Of a DNA stretch of 64,000 bases, positions 1 to 12,195 are shown piece by piece. Within the stretch, counting starts at the first letter, position 1; every line of letters begins with the position of its first letter. Made by a program: the position numbers and the translations under genes. The notes beneath the pieces were generated by a model, which was given only the letters and a program-made list of their open reading frames with translations, had not been told where the DNA came from and did no database searches. The stretch is from Lamellibrachia satsuma. Its lineage: Eukaryota; Annelida; Polychaeta; Sabellida; Siboglinidae. Location: the NCBI GenBank assembly GCA_033239005.1, contig BSQZ01000026.1, forward strand, positions 6,148,501-6,212,500, in the 5' to 3' direction.

Positions 1-269
1 CCAGGTGTGAGAAGTGTAACTAAAATGACAAGGGTTTCTTCGTACATATGTGCGCGCGTATCGAGGATACGAGGACTGGATGAAGTGTTGTGGATTATTT
101 AGACAGCGACCAAGTGTTGAACGACATGGGTAAAGGCGTCAATTTTGACGACGGTTCCCTCTGGATCAGGTATAATAAAATTATAAGTACGATTGAAGGC
201 CATACGTCTTTATAGAGTCAGTGCCTTCAAGAAATCACGAACTCTCTGGGTCCAAAGAAACTATAACTC

Positions 270-600
270 ACTGGGTAACAACGCCGAAATGGAGACATGA
301 CAGGCAGACCGAACTAACTTCTCTGCATGAGTTCATCCCATAACCACCTACTCCATGCGTTGGATTCTATCTCCCAGGAAAGACCTGGACCAAGCTGAAC
401 TACTGCGCATGGGATTTCAGCCTTTTAAGCATTGCTCGTACAACTGTGGACTATCAGAAAGCGGCCCATGTCAATGCGGTGAAGGTCAACAAACTACAGA
501 CCACGCCATGAATCCCAGTCAGCGGTGCTGCCTTACGAAGCGGGCTCTGGCGACCCGCGAATGGCTGCTCGACGCCAGACTGCAAATTTAGACTGTTACA
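270..600 (+). mobile_element. C-terminal remnant of a non-LTR retrotransposon ORF
   Basis: The 78-aa reading at 355-591 has LLRMGFQPFKHCSYNCG, then CQCGEGQQTTDHAM and a REWLLDARLQI end. This resembles the Cys/His C-terminal part (CxCGxxxQTxxHI) of jockey/RTE-type polyproteins. Only the tail is present, and the last Cys of the usual motif is displaced. A GAAGAC-rich run (601-645) follows. Confidence 0.6.
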
Positions 601-704
601 AAAGCGAGAAGAAGACGAAGAAGACGAAGAAGACGAAGAAGACAGTGCCTTTCCGTCAACCTAAACTACAACACCGTCTGTATTACACTGCAATATAATA
701 GGGT

Positions 705-1582
705 CCCTGGGAGGGGCAGACAGTGCTGTGGAGGAGTCCCGGGGAGGGAGAGACACTGCTGTGGAGGGGTCCCGGGCAGGGACAGACACTGCTGTGGAGG
801 GGTCCCGGGCAGAGATAGACACTGCTGTGGAGGGGTCCCGGGGAGGGCAGACAGTGCTGTGGAGGGATCCTGGGGAGGGAGAGACACTGCTGTGGAGGGG
901 TCCCGGGGAGGGCAGACACTGCTGTGGAGGGGTCCCGGGCAGGGACAGACACTGCTGTGGAGGGGTCCTGGGGAGGGGCAGACACTGCTGTGGAGGGGTC
1001 CGGGGAGGGACAGACACTGCTGAGGAGGGGCAGACACTGCTGTGGAGGGGCAGACACTGCTGTGGAGGGGTCTCGGGGAGGGGCAGACACTGCTGTGGAG
1101 GGGTCCCGGGGAGGGACAGACACTGCTGTGGAGGGGCAGACACTGCTGTGGAGGGGCAGACACTGCTGTGGAGGGGTCCCGAGGAGGGGCAGACACTGCT
1201 GTGGAGGGGTCCCGGGGAGGGGCAGACACTGCTGTGGAGGGGTCCCGGGGAGGGACAGACACTGCTGTGGAGGGGTCCCTGGAATGGGCAGACACTGCTT
1301 TGGAGGGGCGGACACTGCTGTGGAGGGGTCCCGTGGAGGGGCAGACACTGCTGTGGAGGGGTCCCGGGGATGGACAGACACTGCTGTGGAGGGGTCCCGA
1401 GGAGGGGCAGACACTGCTGTGGAGGGGCAGACGCTGCTATGGAGGGGTCCCGGGGAGGGGCAGACACTGCTGTGGATGGGTCCCGGGGAGAGACAGACAC
1501 TGCTGTGGAGGGGTCCCGGGGAGGGACAGACATTGCTGTGGAGGGGTCCCGGGGAGGGACAGACACTGCTGTGGAGGGGTAA
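705..1582. repeat. GC-rich minisatellite, mixed 33-bp and 20-bp units
   Basis: About 28 units of CAGACACTGCTGTGGAGGGG plus, in most, a further TCCCGGGGAGGGR (33 bp in all); shorter 20-bp units lack the second part (1030-1060, 1132-1172, 1415-1440). Three G runs per unit make the plus strand G-quadruplex prone. Long ORFs on both strands are artefacts. Confidence 0.95.
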
Positions 1583-1929
1583 GAGCAGACGTTTTGGTTG
1601 TCGATCTCAGTGATAGACTGGAGACGGGACAAACTTGTTAATGTATCCAATCTTGCTTCAAAAGCCACTTGTTGAGACATTGCGGGGTTACGCATTAAAT
1701 CAAATGCAAGAGAATATATCACAGTGTATCTCCATAGGGTAAGAAGAGGGGCAATTTAAACACATACATTATTATTAATGACCCTGCAGTGATTGTATGC
1801 TAACACAAACGCATGGTATTCCGACTAAGCGGCACCAGCCACGGGTAAGTACGGCTATCCATGAACAATGTGTTAAAAACAGTTCGCTTGTGGAAAAAGT
1901 GTCACATCGAAGATTGTCACTTGAACTAC

Positions 1930-2545
1930 GCGTCCATTGAAAAAAGGGGAGGGTGTGATCAACTGAGTAGAAAATTGGCTAACATACAAAAGACAAAGAT
2001 AGATGGCTAGATGTAAAACTGAAAATCGGTTTTCAATGGGGTACCACAAGGGTCGGTGTTAAGGCAGACACGCACGCACGTACACGAAGGGCACAAAAAT
2101 GGCTAATAATTACTCAATTTTGGGAAATGTAAATGCATACACGTAGGACATGGAAACACGAAAGACGAATACAAAAATGGGAGTTGCGTGATGTATAGCA
2201 GAACAGAACTTAGGTGTAACAATTAGTTCATAGGTTCATAGCAATATGGGAATCTGGCTTCAATAGGTAATCAAATCCTGGAGAAATATCACATATACGG
2301 ATAAAGAGCTAATTATTCAACTGCATAAAGCAGTAGTGTCAGAACAATGGGAATATTGCCTACCAGCACGGAGGCCATGTCGTAAGAAGGACACAGTTAA
2401 GCTAGACAGAACAAAAGAAGAGCAACTAAACAGAATCCAGAAGTGAGAAACCGACACATAGCCTAGTTCTTGCACATACGCCTCAAGCATCAAGTACCCG
2501 CCTGACAAGAACTGACAAGCGAACACAAGTAAGGAGATATTTGTG
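1930..2545 (+). mobile_element. Decayed LINE RT fragment
   Basis: Contains GGGGTACCACAAGGGTCGGT, encoding the GVPQGSV motif of reverse transcriptases. Degraded equivalents of the HIGHGN, LGVTF, AVVxxxxEYCLPAxRP and RKKD...R segments of the 50-kb copy follow. Multiple frameshifts and stops; dead. Confidence 0.7.
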
Positions 2546-3080
2546 AAGAGTCTGGTTTCCTCTAGGACGGATCAAGGGCCCGATATTAGCTAATATTCAC
2601 GTGGCTGCAAATGAAGCGGGAAAGGTAGCCTGGTTACCAGACTCTGTGGTAGGTTGAATAAAAGCCCGACATTGGCTGAGCTACCTGCGTCGTGGATGTG
2701 ACGCACACGTTTCTAGCAAACACGTCGTTGTTTCCTTCCTACCTTGCATTGTCATCTGATAATCCTTATAATTATTTGGGCAGCTTACACTAAGAAACAC
2801 ATTTATTCTAGTTCTATAATATGTCTATTTGATAAAAAAAAAGTGTTCGCCAAAACATTGTATCTAACTACGTTCAAGTCATAGCAGGTTTTGTAACACC
2901 ATCGGCATAAAAAAAACGTGAATTCAACAATATTTATCTGGTACAAAAACTGTTTAACAATCGGGCCATGCATCGCGGTCGAAAACCCCGGGGTCTACGA
3001 ACAATGGCATTGTTGGGTAGCAGCAGCACGCTTACGACGCACACAATGAAGATCCTCATGCGAGGGTCACGTGACAGTAG

Positions 3081-3206
3081 CACGCACGCACGGCCGTAGA
3101 CCTACGCACGGTCGTAGACCTACGCACGGTCGTAGACCTACGCACGGTCGTAGACCTACGCACGGTCGTAGACCTACGTACGGTCGTAGACTTACGCAAG
3201 GCCGCA
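3081..3206. repeat. 18-bp minisatellite
   Basis: About seven units of ACGCACGGTCGTAGACCT with few variants. The translations (for example RRSTTV) are repeat artefacts. Confidence 0.9.
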
Positions 3207-3289
3207 CGCACGCAAGAATGGGAACACGGATGGAAAAATGAAAAATGAGTGATACTATTATAGGTACAACTGTAAAAGAAAAGACATAC

Positions 3290-3700
3290 GTCACTCAATT
3301 TTTGGAAATGTAAATGAGACACACAGGAAAATATAAAATGGGTGACATTATTGAAGAAGAAAAATACTTAAATTAGCAATAACTGCGCTGACATACGAGT
3401 GTCATTGTAGCTCCAAAAGGTTGTAACAACATATAAAAATAACTAATCATACCTTTGCATAAAATAATAGTTAGGCATCATTTAGAACACTGCATGCATG
3501 CTTAGAGGCCATATTATAAGAAGGATATAAATACGCTAGAAACAATACAGAGAAGAGCAACTCAGCTGATTCCAAAACTGAGCTACTTTAATTAAGAAAC
3601 ACTTACGAAGAGATAAAGAAGAAAGCAAATACGAGTTGCTTAAAATGCTGAAGAATGGTTACAAAAACATTGATAAAAGTATGTTTATCACACTTGTGGG
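3290..3700 (+). mobile_element. Decayed LINE RT fragment
   Basis: Matches the thumb/C-terminal RT pattern of the first LINE family: GCCATATTATAAGAAGGATA, then ACAATACAGAGAAGAGCAAC, then GAATGGTTACAAAAACATTG. Many stops. Lies just after an 18-bp minisatellite. Confidence 0.6.
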
Positions 3701-3914
3701 AGGTTTCGTTTGATCTCAAACGTACGCTTTGTGCTACAAAGACGTCTCACTTCGAAAACTTCGTTTACGCAATTTTTGGTAATCTCCAGTAATCTCGCAC
3801 AATAATGCCGTTCGCGAGATGCACAATATGTACATCAACTACATATCTGGCAACGCACGGGTTCTAATCTCGGCAGTGTTTTCAAGGACTAGCCGGTTCA
3901 CACACGCACGCACG

Positions 3915-4212
3915 TCAGTGGGTTGTGTGTGTCAGTGGGTTGTGTGTGTGTGTGTCAGTGGGTTGTGTGTGTGTGTGTGTCAGTGGGTTGTGTGTGTCAG
4001 TGGGTTGTGTGTGTCAGTGGGTTGTGTGTGTCAGTGGGTCGTGTGTGTCAGTGGGTTGTGTGTGTCAGTGGGTTGTGTGTGTCAGTGGGTTGTGTGTGTC
4101 AGTGGGTCGTGTGTGTCAGTGGGTCGTGTGTGTCAGTGGGTTGTGTGTGTCAGTGGGTTGTGTGTGTCAGTGGGTTGTGTGTGTCAGTGGGTTGTGTGTG
4201 TCAGTGGGTCAC
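3915..4212. repeat. 17-bp TG-rich minisatellite
   Basis: About 17 units of CAGTGGGTTGTGTGTGT, with variant C in GGGTCGTG and two longer units (3940-3980). Open in all three plus frames because a 51-nt superperiod lacks stops; not coding. Confidence 0.95.
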
Positions 4213-4214
4213 GC

Positions 4215-5350
4215 GGCTCTTTCCCATCATCTCTCCATACGTCCCTAACTCCCATCCTGCCATCTTTCATTCCTTCTCTCCTTTCCTCCATCTTCCACTG
4301 ATGCTATCTCCCTGTACACGTCCTTCTTCTTCTCTGCGTCATTCCATTCCTTTTTCTGATCCAATGAACTAAGACTTACTACAAACCTTGTGTTGACCGT
4401 TGAACGTAAACTTTGAAAATGGTGTCCTGTATACGTAGCCAGATTCCCGAACATACTGTCATCAATTCCGTCGGTGTCAAGTACGATTTTGTTTCATAGT
4501 TTCAACCGGTCGTTTAAAGTGTCTTTTGGTGGACGAAGAGACCAATTTTTATATGAGTTGTTTGTTGAAGATGGAGTATGTAATCCCGGAGAGAATGACT
4601 GATTGACGGTTTCTTGTAGGTACTGTTGTTCCGTGAAGAACATGTACCCCGTGCAACCATTTCTTTTATTCGGGATTTGTCTTTTTCAAGAGCTGGTGTC
4701 AATGTTGCATTTCTTTGGGTTGAGTTAGATTATCCATATAGATTATCATCCACCATGTGGATCTGGATGTTTGTAAAATGTAGGTATTTTATGACAAGTA
4801 GATTGTTTACTATTTGCGTTAAGTGGATCATCTAGTATATTTGTAAATTAATTATATACAATTATATCATTATTGTTCATTGAAAGTAGACACTTTGGTA
4901 AGTGTAAAGATTACTGGTCTAAATCAGACAGCAGAATTTTTTGCCCGCCTCTAAAAAAAGCCTGCGGACCCCCGCAATCCTCCGCCCTCCATTGGTTCGT
5001 CGGGAAGACGACGATCGGCTTTGGTAGTCGTTCATCCGTCGACCGGATAATGTAGCCTATTTAATGTAGTCTCGTTTATCTGATTCCAGAATTCGCCGAG
5101 AAGACAGTCTGGTTTCGTTGTTACCCACCGTTACCACTCCATTAGGTGTTGGCGCTGCCGCGATGCGCCAGCAGCCAATATCAGCGTCAGTATCGAGATT
5201 CTACACTAAACATGTTTCACCTGATTTAACTTTTCAGTCTGACAGTTGTGTCAATGTAATAAAAGTTTAAAGTTATTTCGAATTGCATCGTATAAACTTA
5301 TACAAGTTGACTCTTTTTATGAATTAGCCAAATGCCCGGATGACATCGTT
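4215..5350. other. No gene recognised
   Basis: A pyrimidine-rich stretch (4215-4340) next to the 17-bp array, then unique-looking AT-rich DNA. ORFs of 60-69 residues show no family resemblance. Confidence 0.6.
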
Positions 5351-5357
5351 ATTAGCT

Positions 5358-5396
5358 AATTATGTATGCACCCAGAATCTGGGTGCATACATAATT
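5358..5396. repeat. Perfect inverted repeat, 18-bp arms, 3-nt loop
   Basis: AATTATGTATGCACCCAG pairs exactly with CTGGGTGCATACATAATT across AAT. A short T run follows. No gene is adjacent, so a terminator or cruciform role cannot be argued. Confidence 0.85.
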
Positions 5397-5816
5397 TTTG
5401 TCATAATGAGAAGTACATTTTACATCCAGGCGACAAACGGTGGCGCCACGGCAGGGAGCCTGGATAATCGAGGCTATCTCTGACGTTGCTGCCAGCTGGA
5501 GGCGGATGATCATTGTTTCAGTGAGTTAACTTGGGTCCGTTGACGTTGGTACATATGTCTCGAAGTCAGCGTTGGTATAATTGCGCTGAAATGATAGTGT
5601 CATCTGCGTGTGATCCATGTTTCAGCATCATAAAGGAAGGTGGGGGTGATTGCGGTATATGGTACATACTATTAAGTTACGTTTGAGTCGTGAAGTCACG
5701 ATCTTCAAAGACATTAATATAATGTTTAAATGTGGCACAAGTAGAATTGAAGCAATCTAAGCGGGGTTAAAAAAACGACTGGGTAAATAATGGTTTTCCT
5801 TCCCAGTGTACACATG

Positions 5817-5895
5817 CCACGGTGGTGTACGTTGTGTACATATACCACGATGGTGTACGTTGTGTACACATACCACGGTGGTGTACGTTGTGGTG
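5817..5895. repeat. 28-bp repeat, about three copies
   Basis: CCACGGTGGTGTACGTTGTG plus an 8-bp linker, repeated at 5817, 5845 and 5873. The final copy runs into GTCGCCACCTAGCGGTTGG, a motif also present at 8348 after another GTGGTGTACGTTG. Confidence 0.85.
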
Positions 5896-5899
5896 CAGA

Positions 5900-7180
5900 G
5901 TCGCCACCTAGCGGTTGGTGCATCGTGGACTTTTAATATTTAGAGTAGTTAGACATGTGAACCATCATCGAGTTCCGTTTTCATTGTCGTCATGACTTAG
6001 TCATGGATCTTTATTACGGCGTCATGAATCATGATAACAGAGCACACCACACTAGCTGCCGGCACATCAGGATAGTTTCTGAACCACTTTCACTGGAAAA
6101 TCGACGAGAAATAGTTCAATGGACCGGAGCTCACCTACTCACCATACTCCAGGTAGGAATTCAAGTTACACTAGATCTCCTGTCAGTGAGGCAAGAAATG
6201 AACTTCCTACATTATGTACGGTTCTTGTACCGTTCTGTTCTTAATACAGCTGGTGTTCCTCTCCACCAGGGGGCTCCCGATATTGTGGAGACAACTTAAC
6301 CTGGTATCACCTCTCGGTCTCTTTCCAGCTGTGTCACGTGAGTTGTGATTGTCTACTTTTTAATCACGTCATCGCAGCAGCTTCAGATGTCGCAATGAGA
6401 AATAAGCACCAATTGCGGTACGAAGAGGATAAACAAGTAAGAATACTACCAAAAGAGCGCGTTATTCGTAGCAACAAAATTGAAACCATCCTATCCAAAG
6501 TTTTACATGATTAACTATGAACGGTCAGCATATCGACGCAACATAAGACAGCTACCTGCCACACATGAGCAAAACGCACCCGGGTGCACAGAACAAGAAA
6601 TATCAAACAGCCAAATAACCAGAACAAAAAACTGAGCGAAAATTTAACAATATGGACAACACATTCTCCACACAGCGTGATGCAGCACGTTATTGACATG
6701 GCGCTCCGTCGCATTCAGAATCAGAATCAGTCATTTATTTGACCATACGATCATATTAAATACAGCAAATATGTATAAATGAATGTATGGTCATGGAGAC
6801 TTTTAGTAACGCATGATGTGGACCGTTGCATAAGAGCCATCCTGTTGGTTAATGGATAATTGTAATACAAATTTATAGTCGCACAACATAGCACAATAAT
6901 TATTGTAATAAACATTATCTAATTAGTAATTCATAAGCATTAATTAACATTATTTAATACTAACTAACTAATTGGCTAACTAATAGTAATTAACTACTAA
7001 CACTAACTAACAAACATCTAACATAGGCAAACATACACTAGAATAATAGTATGTATATTACACTAATGTTAAAGTAAAACTGACTTTTATTTAATATTAA
7101 CACATTATCAAACTACTTATTCTACACAACTAGCCAACACTAATTAACACCAATTAATATTAATTAACTGGTCCTCTAGC
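5900..7180. other. No gene recognised; one unknown 98-aa ORF
   Basis: The ORF at 6003-6299 (plus) starts MDLYYGVMNHDNRAHH and resembles nothing I know. From 6890 to 7170 the DNA is dominated by degenerate AACTAACTAAT/TTAATTAAC motifs, probably low-complexity satellite-like sequence. Confidence 0.5.
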
Positions 7181-7185
7181 ACTAC

Positions 7186-7490
7186 TATGGTGGGGAGCGA
7201 TGGCATACCGGTTAGAAGGCCGGACTCTCAATCGAGAGAACCCGGCTTCAAATCCCACTGCGGTCGCTTCAAACCTTTAGCAAGTTTGATCACCCCACGT
7301 TGCCACAGTTCACTCAGCTGTATAAATGAGTACCTGGCAATACAGACAGTGGTGGATATGTGAACGAATAGCCTTCGCGCAGCAATTGCAGCGTGGCTGA
7401 ATACTTCCCAGAGAAGTTCGATGCTTGAGCCGTCCGATGGACTGGATACCGCGATATATAAGAACTTATCTTTACCTTTACGTTTTTTTA
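7186..7490 (+). mobile_element. tRNA-derived SINE, family 1, near full length
   Basis: The head is tRNA-like: A-box-like TGGCATACCGGTTAGAAGG and B-box-like GGCTTCAAATCCC. The body contains CACCCCACGTTGCCACAGTT and AGCGTGGCTGAATACTTCCC, and the tail is TATCTTTACCTTTACG. The same body occurs inverted at 63.36-63.62 kb. It is not a functional tRNA, because no cloverleaf can be completed. Confidence 0.8.
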
Positions 7491-7499
7491 CTAAAATTA

Positions 7500-10400
7500 A
7501 TATAACATAATACTTCATTCAATTGTTCACGCTGTTAACAATGTACCATGTGAAATAAAAAATAAGATTTATACCCATTCTCTCCAAACCTTTTCGATAT
7601 ACTGTAAAAAATACTTCATAAGGAATTACTACAGTAATGTTAAAATAATGTTCAATTAACCCTCCCCAAATAAACGACTGGTATGGCTTGGATAGTATTC
7701 ACCTATAATAACTAATTTGACAACTGACTAAAATGGGAGGATGTGCCACAGACATAAATAGAACACCCGTTTGTACAACTGTGACCACCCTCACCCAAGT
7801 GATTAATCAGTTTGGTGGCCTTGCTCCATTAAGAACAAATGACAATGACAAATCTTCAAGTTAATTGGTTCCTGGTGTCATCCTCACTGGCTACTAGCCC
7901 GATAAGTTTATACTTCTCTGGTAGCCACCTCATCTTCATTGCTTTTATTTGCCTTATATTGTACATGATGATGGTGAGGAGGAAATACATTAACTTACTT
8001 ACTTACTTACATATGTTAGACAAATATTTGTAACATGCTATGTTCACACTATAAACAACACTACCCTATGTGTCATGCAGTGGACTGTTTCTGCCGTGCA
8101 ATGAAATGCCGGCCAGTGGTCCACGACCGCTTCACTGCAGTGAGCTGGCTTATCGCTCTTGTTTATAGGGGGATGATTAAAGATGTAACTCTATGGGTTT
8201 TACCAACTTACATACACAGAATGAGTGGTTCCTTGGTGACGTGAAACATCTGCCAAACAGATACTTTGTTTTGTTTTACTAACGGGTGTTCTATGTATGT
8301 CTATGGGCATACCAAACAGCAGTGGTGTACGTTGTCACCAGTAGTTGTGGTCCGATGTCGCCACCTAGCGATTGATCTTTCTTGATGTAGTGTGCGGAAG
8401 CCACACTCTTCGACAGTGGCGCCACTCAGCATGTCACCACTTGAAAAAAATTAGGGTTTACCAAAATGAAATAAAGATGTGCAGAATCTGCACATAGAAC
8501 GTAAGTTGTGGGAGTGGTCATAACAGGAACGTTACACGATTAATATTGTGTGAATTACAAGGGGTAGTGTTATCAGGTATAGTTCATTAACCTTAATTTT
8601 GAAGTAAAAATATATATTTAAATTAGTATCGTCATAACCAGTCAATTTAAAAAATAGTGTTTTAACATTGTCTTAATTTCAAATATATAGCAGGGGCGGA
8701 TGCAGGTTTACAATCTGACAGATCAGAAAGCTTAGCATGCCAGGAGCCAGGGGCGCGATCTGTTCAAAATATACAAGAGAGTAACCCAAGCGTAGGTACC
8801 TGTACATACAAACAAATTTATTTATCGGCCTTCAAACAAGGATACGATTCTGCCTCCATATTGTATATGTGTGCGTGCGTGCGTGCGTGCGTGCGTACGT
8901 GCATGCGTGCGTGTGTGCGTGCGTGTGTGGAATAGTCAAGATCAACCCTCTCACAGCCACCTCTTAGAGCTATTAATCGACAGCTTCAAAGGGAGACAGG
9001 GCACCAACCTGATCCTAGCTACAGTTACCTAATACCTTATTACATGCACAATATATCCATGCACTAAGGCATGTTCGTACTTACAGTCAACTAAACTATT
9101 TTTGTACAATTGAGGATTCTTACCTTTGAAAAGAAAATGTTGGATCCTGTCGAAATAATCTGTGTAGTTTTTACCTATAATTATTTGCAACATCATTCGA
9201 TCAAATACATGCATACACTTGTTCGCAACGTTATACGTCTTTTGTATGATTGTTATGTAAACAGTCGCTAGACGCTATTATAACTGCCGGCAATACGTCG
9301 CAATTTCGAGAGTTGGATTCCAAGAAGCCATCAAGATATTGACTGGTAGCACCAAGTGCAAAAGCATAGATGAATATTTCTGTGATAATGTCGCGTATCC
9401 TGAAATGTTGTAAATACTGTTATCACGACAGCCACTTACGAACTACCGAGTTATCCATTCCGGAGTGTACGTGTTTATGCTAGTTCTCATAAGGTGACGA
9501 TAGCCACGATTCACTTGTTGTTGGCGGAATATCATGCAACATGTGTTGCAAACCAAATTGAATTGAAACGTCCGCAACATCCGTAAATCCTCCTATCCCG
9601 CGTTGTGGACCCACGTCTCGGGCGTTTTCCATAGACATAAGGCATTTTTTTTCTTCAGATGCTTTTACAATTTAATTTTAACTGGTACTCTTTCATTATC
9701 TAGCTATATGTGTTTTCCGCTATGGCTGCCACACCTGTATGCAATATTTTAATTACTGCTTCACAAACAGGGCATAATTATTTCTCTTGATGTTACAATT
9801 CGTCTAATCAGGTACTATGAGTGTTTGAAATTTTTGTGTGGTCGTACAGTGTGTACGCTTTCACTCTGGCTTCAACATTTCCACACGAGACAGCAGGATA
9901 GCGTTATTTATGGTGGCCTTGTTGCTATCGCGAACACACTTGCACGCAATCGCTCCATCATGTTATAATGACATTTGCGTGCACACATAAACAGACGATC
10001 TCTGATAAAAGCAATGCTGGTGAACTATTTCATATTCACATCAAGCAACAAACACGAGAACGTAGTCTACTCGAACAAAACTCGAACTTCTGTAGGCCTA
10101 CAGACGTTTTACGACATCCTGTCGGACAAGTAGCAGGAGAGTCGTCGGATTAGTTCACAACAACACAGAAGAGGGCGTAACTAGTTAAGTTGGGCGTGTT
10201 TTTCTTGGTTGTTTTCCAGGTGTGTGCAGTCGACCGAACCCGATCATGCATTCCCGCCAGATGCGCAGTGCAGAAGCGGCAATCAGTCGCGGTACCCGCA
10301 CGCGCCGTTTACAATAACTTATGGACTCATACTGAGTCACCAGCGGACAACTGAATCATTTCGCGGTTAGCTGGCCTCTGACGGAAAGACAAAGAGGGGC

Positions 10401-11585
10401 CACACAGTGCGTTTTAGTAAACACTTCAAAGAATGAACCGGAAGCTGAGCACGACATGATTGATTTAGCACGTACCTGCCGGCAATTTCGTAATAATCAA
10501 CGCGGGCCGACGTAAACCACGCTATAAATCCCACACTTTCTGAGCATTTCAATTACCAGCTATGTGCTCATTAAGTCAGCGCGTAACCGGCTGCAATTTG
10601 TGTGACGTAATATATAGGCCAATTATTAAATAGGTGTTGCTGGGCGATGCTTCAAAAACGTAATTAATAAGATTCGCGAAAACGTCTTTCTTTGGGAAGA
10701 TTACTGAACCAATCCTATAGTTTTTTCTATATTTCAAGTAAGTTATTCCCCGAATACGCTGCGTACCACACTTTTGCAGAAACGTGCTTAGCATGTTGCA
10801 TTAGCACCGGCAGTTTAATACCTTATCATAGTGTCAAGCTTGGTGGTATATTTAATTAAAATGTACATTTGGAGTGCGTCAACGATACGTACAAGATTTA
10901 ATGCATTATTAATTACAACAGCATTCCTGCGTTTCCATTGTTTTAAGTTAATGATATATTTATAGAAATATTTGGTTAATCGTGATTTGATAACTGTTAG
11001 ACTATATTTTTCGTTCGTCTTTCGTTTCGTTCGTTCTTAATTAAAATGTAACTAAATTACATTTACATGTAATGAAGTCTCGCGAGATTACATCATGGTC
11101 ACCGCTGACCCTTTGTCCTTATGTAGCAAGGTTGGGAATCGGTCTTTATTTTACTATGTAAATGGATATGGCTAAAGACAAAACGATTTCTACAGCTAGT
11201 CTGACAGAGAGCAGTGCAAATATTTTTTTACGAACTATCAAAGAACGCAAAAGCACAAACAGCAGAGCTGTTTGATTAAAGAACTTTCACCTATGACGTC
11301 TTCACGCAGGCGCGTAAAAATAAAGGTTACTACCGGCGACGTTTATTATCTACGCAAATACTCGTGTTGTGTAAAATGTTCAGCCGTCTGGTTTAGTGGT
11401 TTATTAGCGCTTTTAGCGGTGTTTGGATAGCGATCATGCAGCTGGGTCGCCTGAGCCGTGATGTCCACATTTAGATCTAGTTCAGTTGCGCAATGTGTAA
11501 AAATGAATAACGCCGCCTTGTCCCATAAACAGAAGCGACGCGAGCGTAAACAAACGACATAATTTGGCCAGTAACGACCATCGGC
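7500..11585. other. No gene recognised
   Basis: Apart from the microsatellite at 8.9 kb and the GTCGCCACCTAGCGATTG motif at 8348, I see no coding exon, repeat array or RNA gene. ORFs are 61-72 residues long and look random. Confidence 0.55.
8866..8932. repeat. (GTGC)n microsatellite
   Basis: An interrupted run of TGCG/TGTG tetranucleotides. Confidence 0.9.
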
Positions 11586-11589
11586 AGCG

Positions 11590-11713
11590 TCGATCGTGTA
11601 CGTTCATGCCAACCCTGCTATCAATCGTGTACGTTCATGCCAAACCTGCTATCGATCGTGTACGTTCAAGCCAACCCTGCTATCGATCGTGTACGTTCAT
11701 GCCAACCCTGGTA
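11590..11713. repeat. 31-bp minisatellite, four copies
   Basis: TCGATCGTGTACGTTCATGC plus an 11-bp remainder, four times, with three or four substitutions in total. Units are contiguous without spacers. Confidence 0.95.
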
Positions 11714-12195
11714 TTTAGGCGTTCGGCTATCTATTGATGTAGATATATATGCTTTCTACCGATTTTATTGATTAGTCATAGGCGTATTGCTATCCCCAAA
11801 TAGATCACACAAAAGGGTTTATGCAGACCTTATATACCCTATGAACATATAAGGTTCCGTACTTAAATAACCTTTCCACCATTCCCGACAGCTTGAAATA
11901 TCACAACAATACATCACATTTCTAGATTTATATGGCTACAAAACACTTAGAAAATATATTTTTTATTCTACACACGCGATATGGGTAAACCACCCTACCG
12001 CGAACCTTTCCTCGGCGTCTTGGCTGCATACTGCCTACCTCTTCTGTTTTTGTTCACATATAGATTCCTATGCCGCGGCTATGCACGTTTGATTCAGAAA
12101 AAAATAATCCACGCCGAGCGCACAATACTTAGTAATATCACGGCGTATTGCTTACGCTTCCTGTGAGCTACGAAAACATCTACTCGAACGCCCGA

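Noticed and set aside
661..1722. Overlapping ORFs of 199-353 residues on both strands
   Set aside because: All lie in the 33/20-bp minisatellite, open simultaneously in several frames, with no domain or start context.
3819..4372. ORFs of 107-160 residues with CVSVGCVCQWV repeats
   Set aside because: Produced by the 17-bp array in all three frames; no protein family.
7186..7265. tRNA gene on the plus strand
   Set aside because: tRNA-like head of a SINE; the same body occurs at 63.4 kb in inverted orientation.
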